Of a stretch of DNA of 35,037 bases, positions 1-8,105 are shown piece by piece (position 1 is the stretch's first letter; each line of letters opens with the position of its first letter). A model generated the notes under the pieces. It saw only the letters and a list, made by a program, of their open reading frames with translations, was not told where the DNA came from and made no database searches. The DNA is taken from contig CAMUZE010000014.1 of NCBI GenBank assembly GCA_947165135.1, positions 1 through 35,037 on the forward strand, given 5' to 3'. A program made the position numbers and the translations under genes. The DNA comes from an uncultured Clostridia bacterium. Lineage in GTDB: Bacteria; Bacillota_I; Bacilli_A; RF39; UBA660.

Positions 1-247
1 AGATATGTATTTCATACATTCCTCTTTTATATTCCTTATATATTAGTAGTTTTAGCTTTTCTAATATCTTTAGATTATTTCTAAATCCTACATTCGTTAT
101 CGGAATATAATTTTGGATATCCCCTATATTGAAGTGGAATACTGTTCTATCAAATCCCTTACAATATAGATAGGAATATATTTCTTTTGCTTCTGGTTTA
201 ATATCTTTGTTTTCCCAGATATCATTTGGTGTTTTAAACTTCCTCAT
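1..247 (-). CDS. Partial winged-helix-like protein (mobile-element type)
   Basis: This frame is open from an ATG at 247 to the window edge, so only the first 82 codons are visible. The start is chosen because an AGGAGG site lies just upstream; the ATG four bases earlier reads only five codons before a stop. The protein begins MRKFKTPNDIWENKDI and continues with a helix-rich stretch containing NVGFRNNLKILEKLKLL. This resembles the winged-helix N-terminus of replication or DNA-binding proteins on mobile elements. That assignment is by feel; no catalytic motif is visible. It has its own promoter, divergent from the XRE regulator at 430, and probably shares its operators. Confidence 0.6.
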   Translation of the reverse strand, partial: MRKFKTPNDIWENKDIKPEAKEIYSYLYCKGFDRTVFHFNIGDIQNYIPITNVGFRNNLKILEKLKLLIYKEYKRGMYEIHI

Positions 248-307
248 ACATTTTATTTCCTCCTTTCTTTTATATCTATAAACATTTTTTAATATAATGT
301 TTCCGTT

Positions 308-407
308 TGTTAACATCTATAATATACATCAATTAAAAACACATGTCAATACTTTTATTAACATTTTCTATTACTTTGTTGACATTTGGTAACATATGTG
401 ATATTAT
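308..407. promoter_or_regulatory. Divergent promoter/operator region
   Basis: Minus-strand promoter: TTGACA (349-344), 17-base spacer, TATATT (326-321), firing into the partial gene at 1-247. Plus-strand promoter: TTGACA (379-384), 17-base spacer, TATTAT (402-407), firing into the XRE gene at 430. Repeated TTAACA-type words occur at 308-315 (palindrome TGTTAACA), 357-364 and 377-394 (TGTTGAC facing GGTAACA). They overlap or flank the promoters. This is the usual layout of a divergent repressor-controlled switch; that the XRE protein binds here is inference. Confidence 0.6.
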
Positions 408-429
408 TATTTCAGTGAGGTGAAATAGT

Positions 430-933
430 ATGCAAGATAAAAGTATCGGTGAAATAATTGCTGAAGCTAGAGAAAAAGCAGGTTTATCACAAAGAGCTTT
501 ATCTAAAATTGCTAATGTAAGTAATGCTGAAATATCTAAAATAGAATCTGGAGAAAGAGATGTTCCAAATCCTAAAACATTAAGAAAGATTAGTAAATAC
601 ATTAATATTAACTATAATGAGTTAATGAATATGATCGGTTTAGGTTTAGAAGTATCTCCACTTAATCCATTTATCAAAGATTATTATTCTAAAATGAATA
701 TGGATGAATTAAACAATGCTGAAATAAATGTTTTAGGAACTATCGATAATTTAGATAAACTAATAAAATCATGTGAAGAAAATCTAAAAAAAGAAAATCT
801 TTCAGAACCAGAACTTGAATTACTTAATAAAGCAATAGAAGATAATACTTACCAGTTAAATACACAAAAAGAAATAATAACATTAATACAAAGTTTAAAG
901 ATAAAGGAGAGAAATAAAAATGCAAAGAATTAA
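430..933 (+). CDS. XRE-family transcriptional regulator
   Basis: This 167-aa protein has an N-terminal Cro/CI helix-turn-helix at residues about 7-65. The recognition region reads LSQRALSKIANVSNAEIS and is followed by KIESGERDVPNPKTL, typical of HTH_3. The C-terminal half (about 70-167) is acidic and helical, with coiled-coil character and no recognised ligand domain. It has a good ribosome site (GTGAGGTG) and a near-consensus promoter. Repeated TTAACA words around that promoter suggest autoregulation and control of the divergent gene. The next gene overlaps it by 14 bases, so the two are co-transcribed. The target is inferred. Confidence 0.85.
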   Translation: MQDKSIGEIIAEAREKAGLSQRALSKIANVSNAEISKIESGERDVPNPKTLRKISKYININYNELMNMIGLGLEVSPLNPFIKDYYSKMNMDELNNAEINVLGTIDNLDKLIKSCEENLKKENLSEPELELLNKAIEDNTYQLNTQKEIITLIQSLKIKERNKNAKN

Positions 934-1339
934 TTTTAAATTATCATTAATAATTAGTAATCTATTATTAGTTGTATCATTAATACTAGCATTAGTATTA
1001 GATATTAATAAAATATATAGTTTATATTGGATTATAATTCCAGTAGTAATGTTTATATTATTACTGCTTATGAAAAAATATGATAAACAAGGATTAAATA
1101 TAGATAAAGAAAAATCAAGTTCAATAATTCGTACTTATAATGATATGACAACTGTTGCTACTACCTTTTATTTCTTGATATACCTTATGATTATGTTTTA
1201 TGAGATGTTTAATGAATCAATAAAACATAATAGTTATTTAATAATTTGTTTCTTCATATTAACTTTACTTTATGAATTCACTTTAATTACATCAATTAAT
1301 AATGCTAAAAAAGAAACAATAAAATTATTAAATAAATAG
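920..1339 (+). CDS. Four-TM membrane protein paired with XRE regulator
   Basis: This is a 139-aa integral membrane protein with hydrophobic segments at residues about 8-28, 34-50, 80-98 and 104-122, joined by a charged loop. I recognise no family. It starts inside the end of the XRE gene (overlap 14 bases, ribosome site AAGGAGAG) and so is translationally coupled to it. It is followed at once by a strong terminator, so the operon has two genes. Such XRE/membrane-protein pairs can act as sensor-regulator couples or as immunity/toxin pairs; the sequence does not decide between these. Confidence 0.7.
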   Translation: MQRINFKLSLIISNLLLVVSLILALVLDINKIYSLYWIIIPVVMFILLLLMKKYDKQGLNIDKEKSSSIIRTYNDMTTVATTFYFLIYLMIMFYEMFNESIKHNSYLIICFFILTLLYEFTLITSINNAKKETIKLLNK

Positions 1340-1340
1340 A

Positions 1341-1375
1341 AAAAGATCCTATACAATTAAGTATAGGACCTTTTT
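1341..1375 (+). terminator. Rho-independent terminator of XRE operon
   Basis: Stem TCCTATAC (1347-1354) pairs with GTATAGGA (1361-1368) around a 6-base loop and is followed by a T run (1371-1375). Confidence 0.85.
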
Positions 1376-1376
1376 A

Positions 1377-1405
1377 ATTGAATTGTGCTAGTAGCATAAT
1401 TCAAT
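1377..1405. repeat. 29-bp near-perfect palindrome
   Basis: Two 14-base arms (1377-1390 and 1392-1405) are inverted copies with a single mismatch and only one base between them. No T run follows. It lies between a terminator and another hairpin. It could be a protein-binding or recombination site; nothing here tells which. Confidence 0.6.
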
Positions 1406-1408
1406 AAT

Positions 1409-1468
1409 AAAAGACGGGGCACGTTTTGTTACGAAGTAATGAAAGTGGCGATAGTCTTTTCTTTTTTA
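1409..1468 (+). other. Long imperfect hairpin with T run
   Basis: Outer arms AAAAGAC (1409-1415) and GTCTTTT (1454-1460) enclose a smaller stem (GTTAC with GTAAT) and possible CAC/GTG pairing, followed by CTTTTTT. It reads as a terminator-like or small structured RNA on the plus strand. I could not match it to a known riboswitch class. Confidence 0.4.
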
Positions 1469-1489
1469 TGAAGTATTCATTACTGAAAT

Positions 1490-1533
1490 AAAAAAGGCAA
1501 TACATTCACTTGAATAGCAAGTTTATGTATTGC
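1490..1533 (-). terminator. Terminator of histidine-kinase gene
   Basis: The stem GCAATACAT...ATGTATTGC (1525-1533 with 1497-1505) has a second inner stem ACTTG/CAAGT. On the minus strand it is followed by TTTTTT. Confidence 0.85.
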
Positions 1534-1544
1534 TTAAAAGGATT

Positions 1545-1624
1545 CCAAAGGAAAATTTTTCCTTGGCACACATGAAGTTGGTTTCCAACTTCGTAGTGTG
1601 TTACTAACTATCTTAAAGTTAGTA
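1545..1624 (-). other. Chain of three hairpins in kinase 3' UTR
   Basis: Directly after the kinase stop codon, reading on the minus strand, come three stems. They are TACTAACT/AGTTAGTA (1602-1609 with 1617-1624), GAAGTTGG/CCAACTTC with an outer CACAC/GTGTG (1567-1600), and CCAAnGGAAAA/TTTTTCCTTGG (1545-1566). None has a T run; the terminator at 1490-1533 follows. The messenger therefore ends in about 130 nt of nearly continuous secondary structure. Confidence 0.6.
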
Positions 1625-3790
1625 CTATTCATTATTATTTGTATTTGAAGTTTCATCTCCAACAATAACATGTGCCTCTACATCTTTAAATCTATCTTCT
1701 GTTGGATTATATTTAGGAGTTTCATCTGGAACACTAATTTCACTTATTGGTTTTGACATATCAGAAAATGCTTTTACCACTTCATCTTCTTCTGCCTTTA
1801 CCTCTTCTTGTTTAGTTTCTTGTGTTCCTGCACTACCACCAAATACTGAATCTAATTTTTCTTTTATTTGATCTTTGCTAAATGGTTTTGCAATATAATC
1901 AACAAATCCTTCTCCTAAATATTTTTCTCTTGCTCCTGCAACTGCATCAGCAGTTAAAGCAATTGTAGGAATACTAAAGTTAGGATTTTCTTTTAACTTA
2001 GCTATTGCTGTTTCACCACTCATGTTAGGCATCATTATATCCATTAAAATTAAATCATATTCATTACCATTAACAACTTTATCCAAGCATTCTTGACCAT
2101 CATAACACTCTTCAATTTCAAAATTAAATCCATCAAGCGCTCTACGAGCTACTTTAATATTTAATTTATTATCATCAACAATTAGAATTTTCTTTCCATC
2201 AAATCCAGTAGAAGTTATTTCTTGTACTGGTATTACAGTAGGTGTTTGTTGTGTTGGTTGTTCAACAGCTGGTTTTGACATAACTACTTCAGGTTTTGGT
2301 TGTGGAATAGTTTGTTGTTCTTCCATTGCTTTTCTTATAGGTGTTATATTAATTTGTACTGTTTGATCAGGATTAACCATTTGACTTATTTTTTGTGGTA
2401 TTTGAACCATAAAGATTGAACCTTTACCAAATTGTGATTGAACATTAATCTTACCACCCATCATATCAACAAGTGCTTTTGTAATAGCAAGACCTAATCC
2501 AGTTCCTTCAGTAGTTGAATTTCTTTCAGCATCTAATCTTTCAAATTTAGTAAATAATTTATTAATATTTTCAGCTTTGATTCCTCTACCAGTATCTCTT
2601 ACACTAATAATTAATGTACTTGTGTTATCTTTATTAATACATTTTGCATCTAATAAAATTTCACCTTGATCTGTATATTTAATTGCATTAGTAAGTAAAT
2701 TATTAACTATTTCTTTAATATGAGTTTTATCACCAATCAATTCATAAGGAATATCTGGTGCAATATTAACTTTGAAATTAATATTTTTTTCTCCAATTCT
2801 AGTAGCATCTATTTTTGCAAGTTGCTCTATTTCTTCCCTAAAATTATATTTTGTTTCAGATATTTCCATTTTATTACTTTCAATCTTGTTAATATCTAAT
2901 ATATTACCTACTATTTCAAGTAATGTTTTTGATGCTTCTAATATATAATCAGCATCTTCAACAATCTCTGGATCTGCTGTATCTTTATGGCTTTGTATAT
3001 CCTCACTAAATCCAACAATTGCATTAAGTGGTGTTCTTATTTCATGACTCATACTTGATAAGAAATCACTCTTAGCATTATTTGCTCTCTCAGCTTGATC
3101 TTTAGCAAGTTCCATTTGCTTTAATAATTTTAAATCAGGATTTTCTATTGTATGGTACATTAAATAAATAATAAATCCAAAAACTGCATTTGCTAAAAGT
3201 ATTTCAGGGTGAGCTTTTTGAATCATACCTTCAGCTATCAAACAAATAATTAAGGCAATTATTGGTATATAACCTTTATTGTGTACTTTCTTTAAATGTG
3301 TTAAAACCATAATACTCATCAATGTTGTATATACCCCTAATGTTACAAATACAACATTAACAGCAGGACCAGTTGTATATTTAACACTATCTGATAATGA
3401 AACAAATTCTATAGGTAAAATAAATATTAAAATATAAAGTAATATATTAACTGCAACAAATATCAAATGAGGAAATCTAAACTTAGCAATGTTCTCTTCT
3501 TCCGATTTTTTATCATCAAATGATGTAACATAAAATGTATATAGCATAAAAACTGATAACCACAAGATTAAACAAACTAAGAAAAGTTTTTGAACTATAG
3601 TTGCAATTGATCCCATATCAACAGTTGCAACTATAGATAATTCCGTAATCATTGATACTATAGTAACTAATAACAATTTTTTAAATATTCTATTTTCTAA
3701 TTTATTAATTGTATCTTTTTTAAAGAAAATAATAGTTGTTGATATTGTATATATCAAAGCAGATACAGTTAAAAATATAATACCCTTCAT
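1625..3790 (-). CDS. Hybrid sensor histidine kinase/response regulator with 7-TM sensor
   Basis: This membrane sensor kinase autophosphorylates on His and passes phosphate to its own receiver. From the ATG at 3790 (site GGGTGTGAT upstream; an ATG six codons earlier has no good site) it is 721 aa. Seven TM segments fill residues about 1-215. A HisKA domain follows with the phospho-acceptor in SHEIRTPL (His about 249), then HATPase_c with the N box (NNLLTNAIKY) and G boxes (DTGRGI, GTGLGL). A Pro/Gln-rich linker leads to a receiver domain with VDDN and phospho-acceptor Asp about 584 (LILMDIMMP) and the conserved KPF. The C-terminal tail is acidic, with no HPt or DNA-binding output, so the downstream partner is unknown. 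It lies downstream of the acyl ligase but has its own -10 (3819-3814). Confidence 0.9.
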   Translation of the reverse strand: MKGIIFLTVSALIYTISTTIIFFKKDTINKLENRIFKKLLLVTIVSMITELSIVATVDMGSIATIVQKLFLVCLILWLSVFMLYTFYVTSFDDKKSEEENIAKFRFPHLIFVAVNILLYILIFILPIEFVSLSDSVKYTTGPAVNVVFVTLGVYTTLMSIMVLTHLKKVHNKGYIPIIALIICLIAEGMIQKAHPEILLANAVFGFIIYLMYHTIENPDLKLLKQMELAKDQAERANNAKSDFLSSMSHEIRTPLNAIVGFSEDIQSHKDTADPEIVEDADYILEASKTLLEIVGNILDINKIESNKMEISETKYNFREEIEQLAKIDATRIGEKNINFKVNIAPDIPYELIGDKTHIKEIVNNLLTNAIKYTDQGEILLDAKCINKDNTSTLIISVRDTGRGIKAENINKLFTKFERLDAERNSTTEGTGLGLAITKALVDMMGGKINVQSQFGKGSIFMVQIPQKISQMVNPDQTVQINITPIRKAMEEQQTIPQPKPEVVMSKPAVEQPTQQTPTVIPVQEITSTGFDGKKILIVDDNKLNIKVARRALDGFNFEIEECYDGQECLDKVVNGNEYDLILMDIMMPNMSGETAIAKLKENPNFSIPTIALTADAVAGAREKYLGEGFVDYIAKPFSKDQIKEKLDSVFGGSAGTQETKQEEVKAEEDEVVKAFSDMSKPISEISVPDETPKYNPTEDRFKDVEAHVIVGDETSNTNNNE

Positions 3791-3823
3791 AAGATCACAC
3801 CCTATCATCTTATATTATAACAT

Positions 3824-3853
3824 AAAAAAACTATAATTTGACATTATAGTTTT
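3824..3853 (-). terminator. Terminator of acyl ligase gene
   Basis: Stem AAAACTATAA/TTATAGTTTT is followed by T's on the minus strand. A TATAAT (3819-3814) for the kinase gene starts immediately after it, so termination and re-initiation are packed into about 40 bases. Confidence 0.75.
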
Positions 3854-3860
3854 ACATTTT

Positions 3861-5651
3861 TTATTTTTTTAATACTTTTGCTGTTCCTAATCTTTCTTTT
3901 ACAATGCTATTTCCTAGTTCTTCAAGTTTTCTAAAGTCATGTTTTCCATTACCAGTATAAAGCATTTCATCAATTTGTTCAAAGTATGTTGGGATTTCAT
4001 AATCTGGTAATTCTTCTTCACATTTCTTTCTAATAGCTTCTTGAACATCATCAATTGAAACATTATCTTCTAATTCCACAAAAGCCATTGGAACACTTAT
4101 AAATTTTTCATCATCAACACCAACTACAACACATTCTTTAACAAATGGTAATGAAATTATTACTTCTTCAATAGTATCTGGTGCTATTTTGAATGCATCC
4201 TTCTTAATTAATCTTCTATTTCTTCCTTTTGGGAATACATATCCTTCTGAATCTATAACACATAAATCTCCAGATTTAACCCATTCTTTTCCAGATTCAT
4301 CTGTTACTTTAATTTTACTAGTTTCTTCTGGATTATTTAAGTATTCAACAAATAAGTTATCTGATGAAACATATAACTCACCCATTTCACCTTCTTTAGC
4401 ATCTTCACCAGTTTCAGGATTAACCAATTTGATATCTACACCTCTCATTGGTACACCAATACTACCTGGCTTATTTGCATACATTGGTGAAACAATAGTT
4501 GCACCTAAACATTCGTTATTTCCATAACCATTAACTATAGTTTTATCAAAAGCTTGTTGCATTTCAATTAACTCTTCAGCACTAATCTTATCTCCACCTG
4601 AAACAAATACCTTAGCTCTTTCAATACCATTTAACACTCTTGTTAATTCTTTTAATTTTGCTTTTAGTATTTTTTTATCACTTGGATTATTGCTTTTTTG
4701 TAATTGATCTATATCACTTCTTAATTTTTTTAATTGTTCATAAATATATCTATAATGTAATGGAGCTGCAAAAGATATATCAAATTTACCTAAATCGTTA
4801 TAAACTGTATTTTCATCTACAAATGGAGTCATTTCAGCTTTCATTGTATGAACTAAACTACAATAAACTGAATTTCCTAAACCATAAATAATAAATGGTG
4901 GAACAGAAACATGCATAGTTTGTCCTTTATATAAAGGTAAATCTAAATAACTCATCTTTTGAACTTCTGAGTTAAAATTATGTTCTGTATGAACAATTTG
5001 TTTTGGTTTTCCTGTACTACCACTAGATTGAATTATTAATGAAGGTCTATCAATTTTAAAATCAGCAGTTGAAACATCAGCTGTATGTTTTCCTTCTTTA
5101 ATAAAATCAGAAAACTTAACAAATCTATCATCTGAAGGTATCACAATATTTTTACCTTCTTTTTTATCTTTTAAGTTAGCTAAAACTCTTATAGCTGGAT
5201 TTAAATAATCTTTGGGTGAACATACAATAACTCTTTCAGCATTTATATCACCAGCAATTTTTTCAATTAAAGGTAATAAATCCTCAAAAACAACTACAAC
5301 TTTACAATTACCATTGTTAATATAGTTAATTAAGTCTTTTTCCTTTGCTCTTAAATCTATCCAAGACATTGTTGCACCTATTTTACTCAATGATAATAAA
5401 CATTGTTGTACTAAAGGCATACTAATAGTTAGTATTGCAACATTATCTCCTTCTTTAACACCCATCGCATTAAATGATTTTGCTAAATCATCAGCAGATT
5501 CAAACAATTCTCCATATTTCATAGAAGCACCCATAAAACCAGTTGCTTCTAAATCTAAATCATTTTTAGCTTCATCAGTAACTAATGAATACATTGTTTG
5601 TTCAGTATTAAATTCCTTAATTGGAGTACTTCTCCAATATTTATTTTCCAT
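3861..5651 (-). CDS. AMP-dependent acyl ligase (ANL superfamily)
   Basis: The enzyme activates a carboxylic acid as acyl-adenylate and usually transfers it to CoA or a carrier thiol; the substrate here is not evident. The 596-aa protein starts at MENKYW (site GGAGGGGG). It carries the P-loop-like IIQSSGSTGKPK, a YGNNECLG motif in the place of the family's YGxTE, SGDLCVIDSEGY with the ribose-binding Asp, and KGRNRRLIKKDAFKI at the domain hinge. The C-terminal catalytic Lys is in NGKHDF. No carrier domain is fused. It has a strong promoter with a palindrome in its spacer. The neighbouring sensor kinase is on the same strand, but a terminator separates them. It could be a fatty-acid or aromatic acyl-CoA ligase; the family call is firm, the substrate is not. 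Confidence 0.85.
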   Translation of the reverse strand: MENKYWRSTPIKEFNTEQTMYSLVTDEAKNDLDLEATGFMGASMKYGELFESADDLAKSFNAMGVKEGDNVAILTISMPLVQQCLLSLSKIGATMSWIDLRAKEKDLINYINNGNCKVVVVFEDLLPLIEKIAGDINAERVIVCSPKDYLNPAIRVLANLKDKKEGKNIVIPSDDRFVKFSDFIKEGKHTADVSTADFKIDRPSLIIQSSGSTGKPKQIVHTEHNFNSEVQKMSYLDLPLYKGQTMHVSVPPFIIYGLGNSVYCSLVHTMKAEMTPFVDENTVYNDLGKFDISFAAPLHYRYIYEQLKKLRSDIDQLQKSNNPSDKKILKAKLKELTRVLNGIERAKVFVSGGDKISAEELIEMQQAFDKTIVNGYGNNECLGATIVSPMYANKPGSIGVPMRGVDIKLVNPETGEDAKEGEMGELYVSSDNLFVEYLNNPEETSKIKVTDESGKEWVKSGDLCVIDSEGYVFPKGRNRRLIKKDAFKIAPDTIEEVIISLPFVKECVVVGVDDEKFISVPMAFVELEDNVSIDDVQEAIRKKCEEELPDYEIPTYFEQIDEMLYTGNGKHDFRKLEELGNSIVKERLGTAKVLKK

Positions 5652-5694
5652 ATAACCCCCTCCAAAAAGCTCCTTTGCTTTTTTAATGCCCTTT

Positions 5695-5723
5695 ATTCTA
5701 GCACAAAATGGCAATTTTGTCAA
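5695..5723 (-). promoter_or_regulatory. Promoter of acyl ligase with palindromic spacer
   Basis: TTGACA (5723-5718), 17-base spacer, TAGAAT (5700-5695). The spacer region carries CAAAAT-N4-ATTTTG, a perfect 6-bp inverted repeat, placed where a repressor would block RNA polymerase. Confidence 0.65.
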
Positions 5724-5742
5724 ACTTGTGTAAACAATGATA

Positions 5743-6156
5743 CTACCTACATTCGTTTATTTTTACTAACAAATTATACATTTCTTCATTTCTTGTTTGT
5801 TTATAAAAGAAAACAACACATCCAATGGCTTTAAAAGTCTTTAGTGGTTCACAATAAAAACCACTATCTATATACTCATTTTCTACTATTTCTAAATGCG
5901 ATGATCTCATACCACCAAAGTGTTTATCATCTACTATTTCCTTTAATTTACTTGATATATTACAATTTAGATATTTTATTACTCTCTTACCATATGCATA
6001 AACTATCTTATCAGTATTGGTAACAATACATTCAATATAATTATCATTCATATATAATTCAATATTATTTATTGATTCATTATTTTCTATATTGTCTAAT
6101 CCTTTTCTAAATATATTCATAAATATTTTTACATCTTTTTTAGTTAGTTTTTTCAT
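5743..6156 (-). CDS. Uncharacterised 137-aa protein
   Basis: The start is taken at MKKLTKKDVK (site AGAGG, 8 bases before). I recognise no family. The protein is soluble, with basic helices at the N-terminus, an LYMNDNYIECIV strand-like region, and a C-terminal GCVVFFYKQTRNEEMYNLL. It is encoded divergently from the tandem-XRE regulator at 6269. A TATAAT on the minus strand (6193-6188) would serve it. No signal peptide or TM segment is seen. Its place beside a MobV relaxase block suggests an accessory gene of a mobile element. Confidence 0.65.
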   Translation of the reverse strand: MKKLTKKDVKIFMNIFRKGLDNIENNESINNIELYMNDNYIECIVTNTDKIVYAYGKRVIKYLNCNISSKLKEIVDDKHFGGMRSSHLEIVENEYIDSGFYCEPLKTFKAIGCVVFFYKQTRNEEMYNLLVKINECR

Positions 6157-6268
6157 ATCAATACCTCTTTCAAATATAATCTTAAACATTATATCACTTT
6201 TTCAACGAATAATCTTCGGTTTTCTAGTTAAAACTAATTTTAATGGGACAATGGTATCGGTGATAGTT

Positions 6269-6718
6269 ATGTTTGATAATAATTTACGATATGCTAGAGA
6301 AGAATTAGAAATGACACAAGCTGAACTAGGTTATGTTTTCGGTGTATCTGATTCAGCAGTTAGATCATGGGAAACTGCTCATGATTCTATACCTTTACCT
6401 AAACTAATTAAATTTTGTGATATGTATGATTTCTCATTAGATTTTATTTGTGGTTTAATTAGAAAGAATATAAAGTATGGTCATTTTAAAACAGATAAGG
6501 TTAAAATTAGTAAGAAATTAAAAGAATTAAGAAAGAGTTTAAATATATCTCAACAAAAGTTATCTGATGATTGTAAAATATCTCAAACAACATATAGTGG
6601 TTATGAAACAGGTCATTATCTAATTAATACAACTAATCTTTATTATATTTGTAAAACTTATGATGTTTCTATGGATTGGATTGTTGGAAGAACTAATAAT
6701 AAAAAAATAGGCAAATAA
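6269..6718 (+). CDS. Tandem XRE (double HTH) regulator
   Basis: A 149-aa DNA-binding protein made of two Cro/CI helix-turn-helix domains in a row. The first is about residues 4-60 (MTQAELGYVFGVSDSAVRSWE); the second is about 78-135 (ISQQKLSDDCKISQTTYSGYE). There is little else in the protein. The start at MFDNNLRY is preferred because the HTH begins there and a GGTGAT site lies just before; the longer open frame upstream has no domain. The gene is convergent with the relaxase gene and divergent from the 137-aa gene. Two HTH domains in one short chain could bind an operator as a monomer. It is probably the regulator of the mobilization block (inference). Confidence 0.85.
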   Translation: MFDNNLRYAREELEMTQAELGYVFGVSDSAVRSWETAHDSIPLPKLIKFCDMYDFSLDFICGLIRKNIKYGHFKTDKVKISKKLKELRKSLNISQQKLSDDCKISQTTYSGYETGHYLINTTNLYYICKTYDVSMDWIVGRTNNKKIGK

Positions 6719-6760
6719 AAAAAGCGAGAGTATGCTAATTAAAACATATTCTCGCTTTTA
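6717..6760. terminator. Bidirectional terminator
   Basis: Stem AAAGCGAGA-TATG/CATA-TCTCGCTTT (6721-6734 with 6745-6758) has A and T runs on both sides. It separates the convergent XRE and relaxase genes. Confidence 0.85.
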
Positions 6761-8044
6761 CTATCTACACATATCATAATCATCTTTATCTAATTCATAT
6801 GGTTTTTTAACTCTTTCTTTTAGGTAATCTGGAGCTCCTACATAATCAAATAATTCATCTTGTTTAGTAGTTCCTTTTGAAATACCAACTACATCAGATA
6901 ATTCAAATTCTTCTTCATCATAACAGTTTTTAACTGTATTAGAAGCTTCATCTTTAGTATAATCATTACCTCGTTGTAATAGTTTTCTTAAGAACTTCTT
7001 TAACAGATTAAATAGATAATTTATTCTATATAATAAATTTCTATTTTCTTCTTTTAATTCTTTATTCTCGTTTTCTAGTTTTTCAACTTCCTTTTTATAT
7101 TTTTTTGATTCTTCTTGTAATGAGGTATAACTTCTATTAAAACTATCTACTTTATTAAAAGCAGATTCTAATTTAGGTTGTACTTGTAATACTTCTTTTG
7201 TTTCATTAATTACTTCTTTTATATTCTTAAAAGTTTCTCTTTTTATTTTTACATGATCTTTATCTAATAACAAGTCTTTATTACTTTTCATATTATCTTC
7301 TAGTTTTAATAATGAATTATCTAATCTTTCATGTTTAATACTTAAATCCTTATTTAACATTCTAGTCATTCTTTTAAGTTCGTTAACAGGAATATATTCT
7401 CTTCCAAATTTACTTTCTCCACGAAGGAGATCATATCCATTTTTGGTCATTCTCTCATGATACTTATCTTGTAGTTGAGATAAATGCATTTTATCGTGTA
7501 TATAAGTCTTTTTAGATATTGTATATCTTTCTTCTTTACTTCTTTTATCAAATCTTTTAATAAGTGGAACAACAACTACATGTAAGTGTGGTGTTGTTTC
7601 ATCCATATGGATAATTGAACTAATAATTTGATTTTTATTATATCCTAAATCTTCATAAACAAAATTCATACAATGTTCTCCCCATTTTTTTATTTCTCTT
7701 CTAGACATATCATTAAAGAAATTATGAGAAGCTGTTAAGATTAATTCATCAGCTACTACATTTTTACCTTCATTAACCATTCTTGAAAAGCTTCTTTTTC
7801 TATCTGGTCTTTCAGTTTTCATTCTTTCATCCCATTCATCTTTATATGGTTTAGTAATTTCATAAAACTTTTCTACATAAGTTTTATCACATGGAACTAA
7901 TTCTATATTTTCATGTGATCTAGTTGTATCTATATCTGGATTAGATAAATACTTTTCTTTTTCTCTTTTATCATGAGAACCAATACCTGATAAAGCATTA
8001 GTAGTCATTATTGGTTTACTTCTAAATATTGCATAATTATTCAT
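6761..8044 (-). CDS. MobV-family relaxase (Mob/Pre)
   Basis: Relaxases of this family nick the origin of transfer and lead the strand into a recipient cell. The 427-aa protein starts at MNNYAIFRSK (site GGGAG). It has the family's N-terminal region with SGIGSHDKREKEKY, and the diagnostic HMDETTPHLH metal-binding motif at residues about 146-155 (the HxDExxPHxH pattern of MobV). A long C-terminal coiled coil runs over about 215-355. The length matches Mob/Pre proteins. The upstream gene encodes a zinc-ribbon protein and a terminator lies between them. No integrase or replication gene is seen nearby; transfer probably depends on a helper element (inference). Confidence 0.9.
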   Translation of the reverse strand: MNNYAIFRSKPIMTTNALSGIGSHDKREKEKYLSNPDIDTTRSHENIELVPCDKTYVEKFYEITKPYKDEWDERMKTERPDRKRSFSRMVNEGKNVVADELILTASHNFFNDMSRREIKKWGEHCMNFVYEDLGYNKNQIISSIIHMDETTPHLHVVVVPLIKRFDKRSKEERYTISKKTYIHDKMHLSQLQDKYHERMTKNGYDLLRGESKFGREYIPVNELKRMTRMLNKDLSIKHERLDNSLLKLEDNMKSNKDLLLDKDHVKIKRETFKNIKEVINETKEVLQVQPKLESAFNKVDSFNRSYTSLQEESKKYKKEVEKLENENKELKEENRNLLYRINYLFNLLKKFLRKLLQRGNDYTKDEASNTVKNCYDEEEFELSDVVGISKGTTKQDELFDYVGAPDYLKERVKKPYELDKDDYDMCR

Positions 8045-8072
8045 AATATCACTCTCCCTTTTAAATAAATGC

Positions 8073-8104
8073 ACAAAAAAAAGAGATGCCTTTTCAAGCA
8101 TCTT
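8073..8104 (-). terminator. Terminator between zinc-ribbon and relaxase genes
   Basis: Stem AGATGC/GCATCT is followed by eight T's on the minus strand. It sits just upstream of the relaxase start and could also attenuate relaxase expression. Confidence 0.75.
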
Positions 8105-8105
8105 C

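Noticed and set aside
1409-1468. Known riboswitch class (fluoride, preQ1, guanidine, ZTP)
   Set aside because: The conserved cores of these classes are not present; only a generic hairpin is supported.
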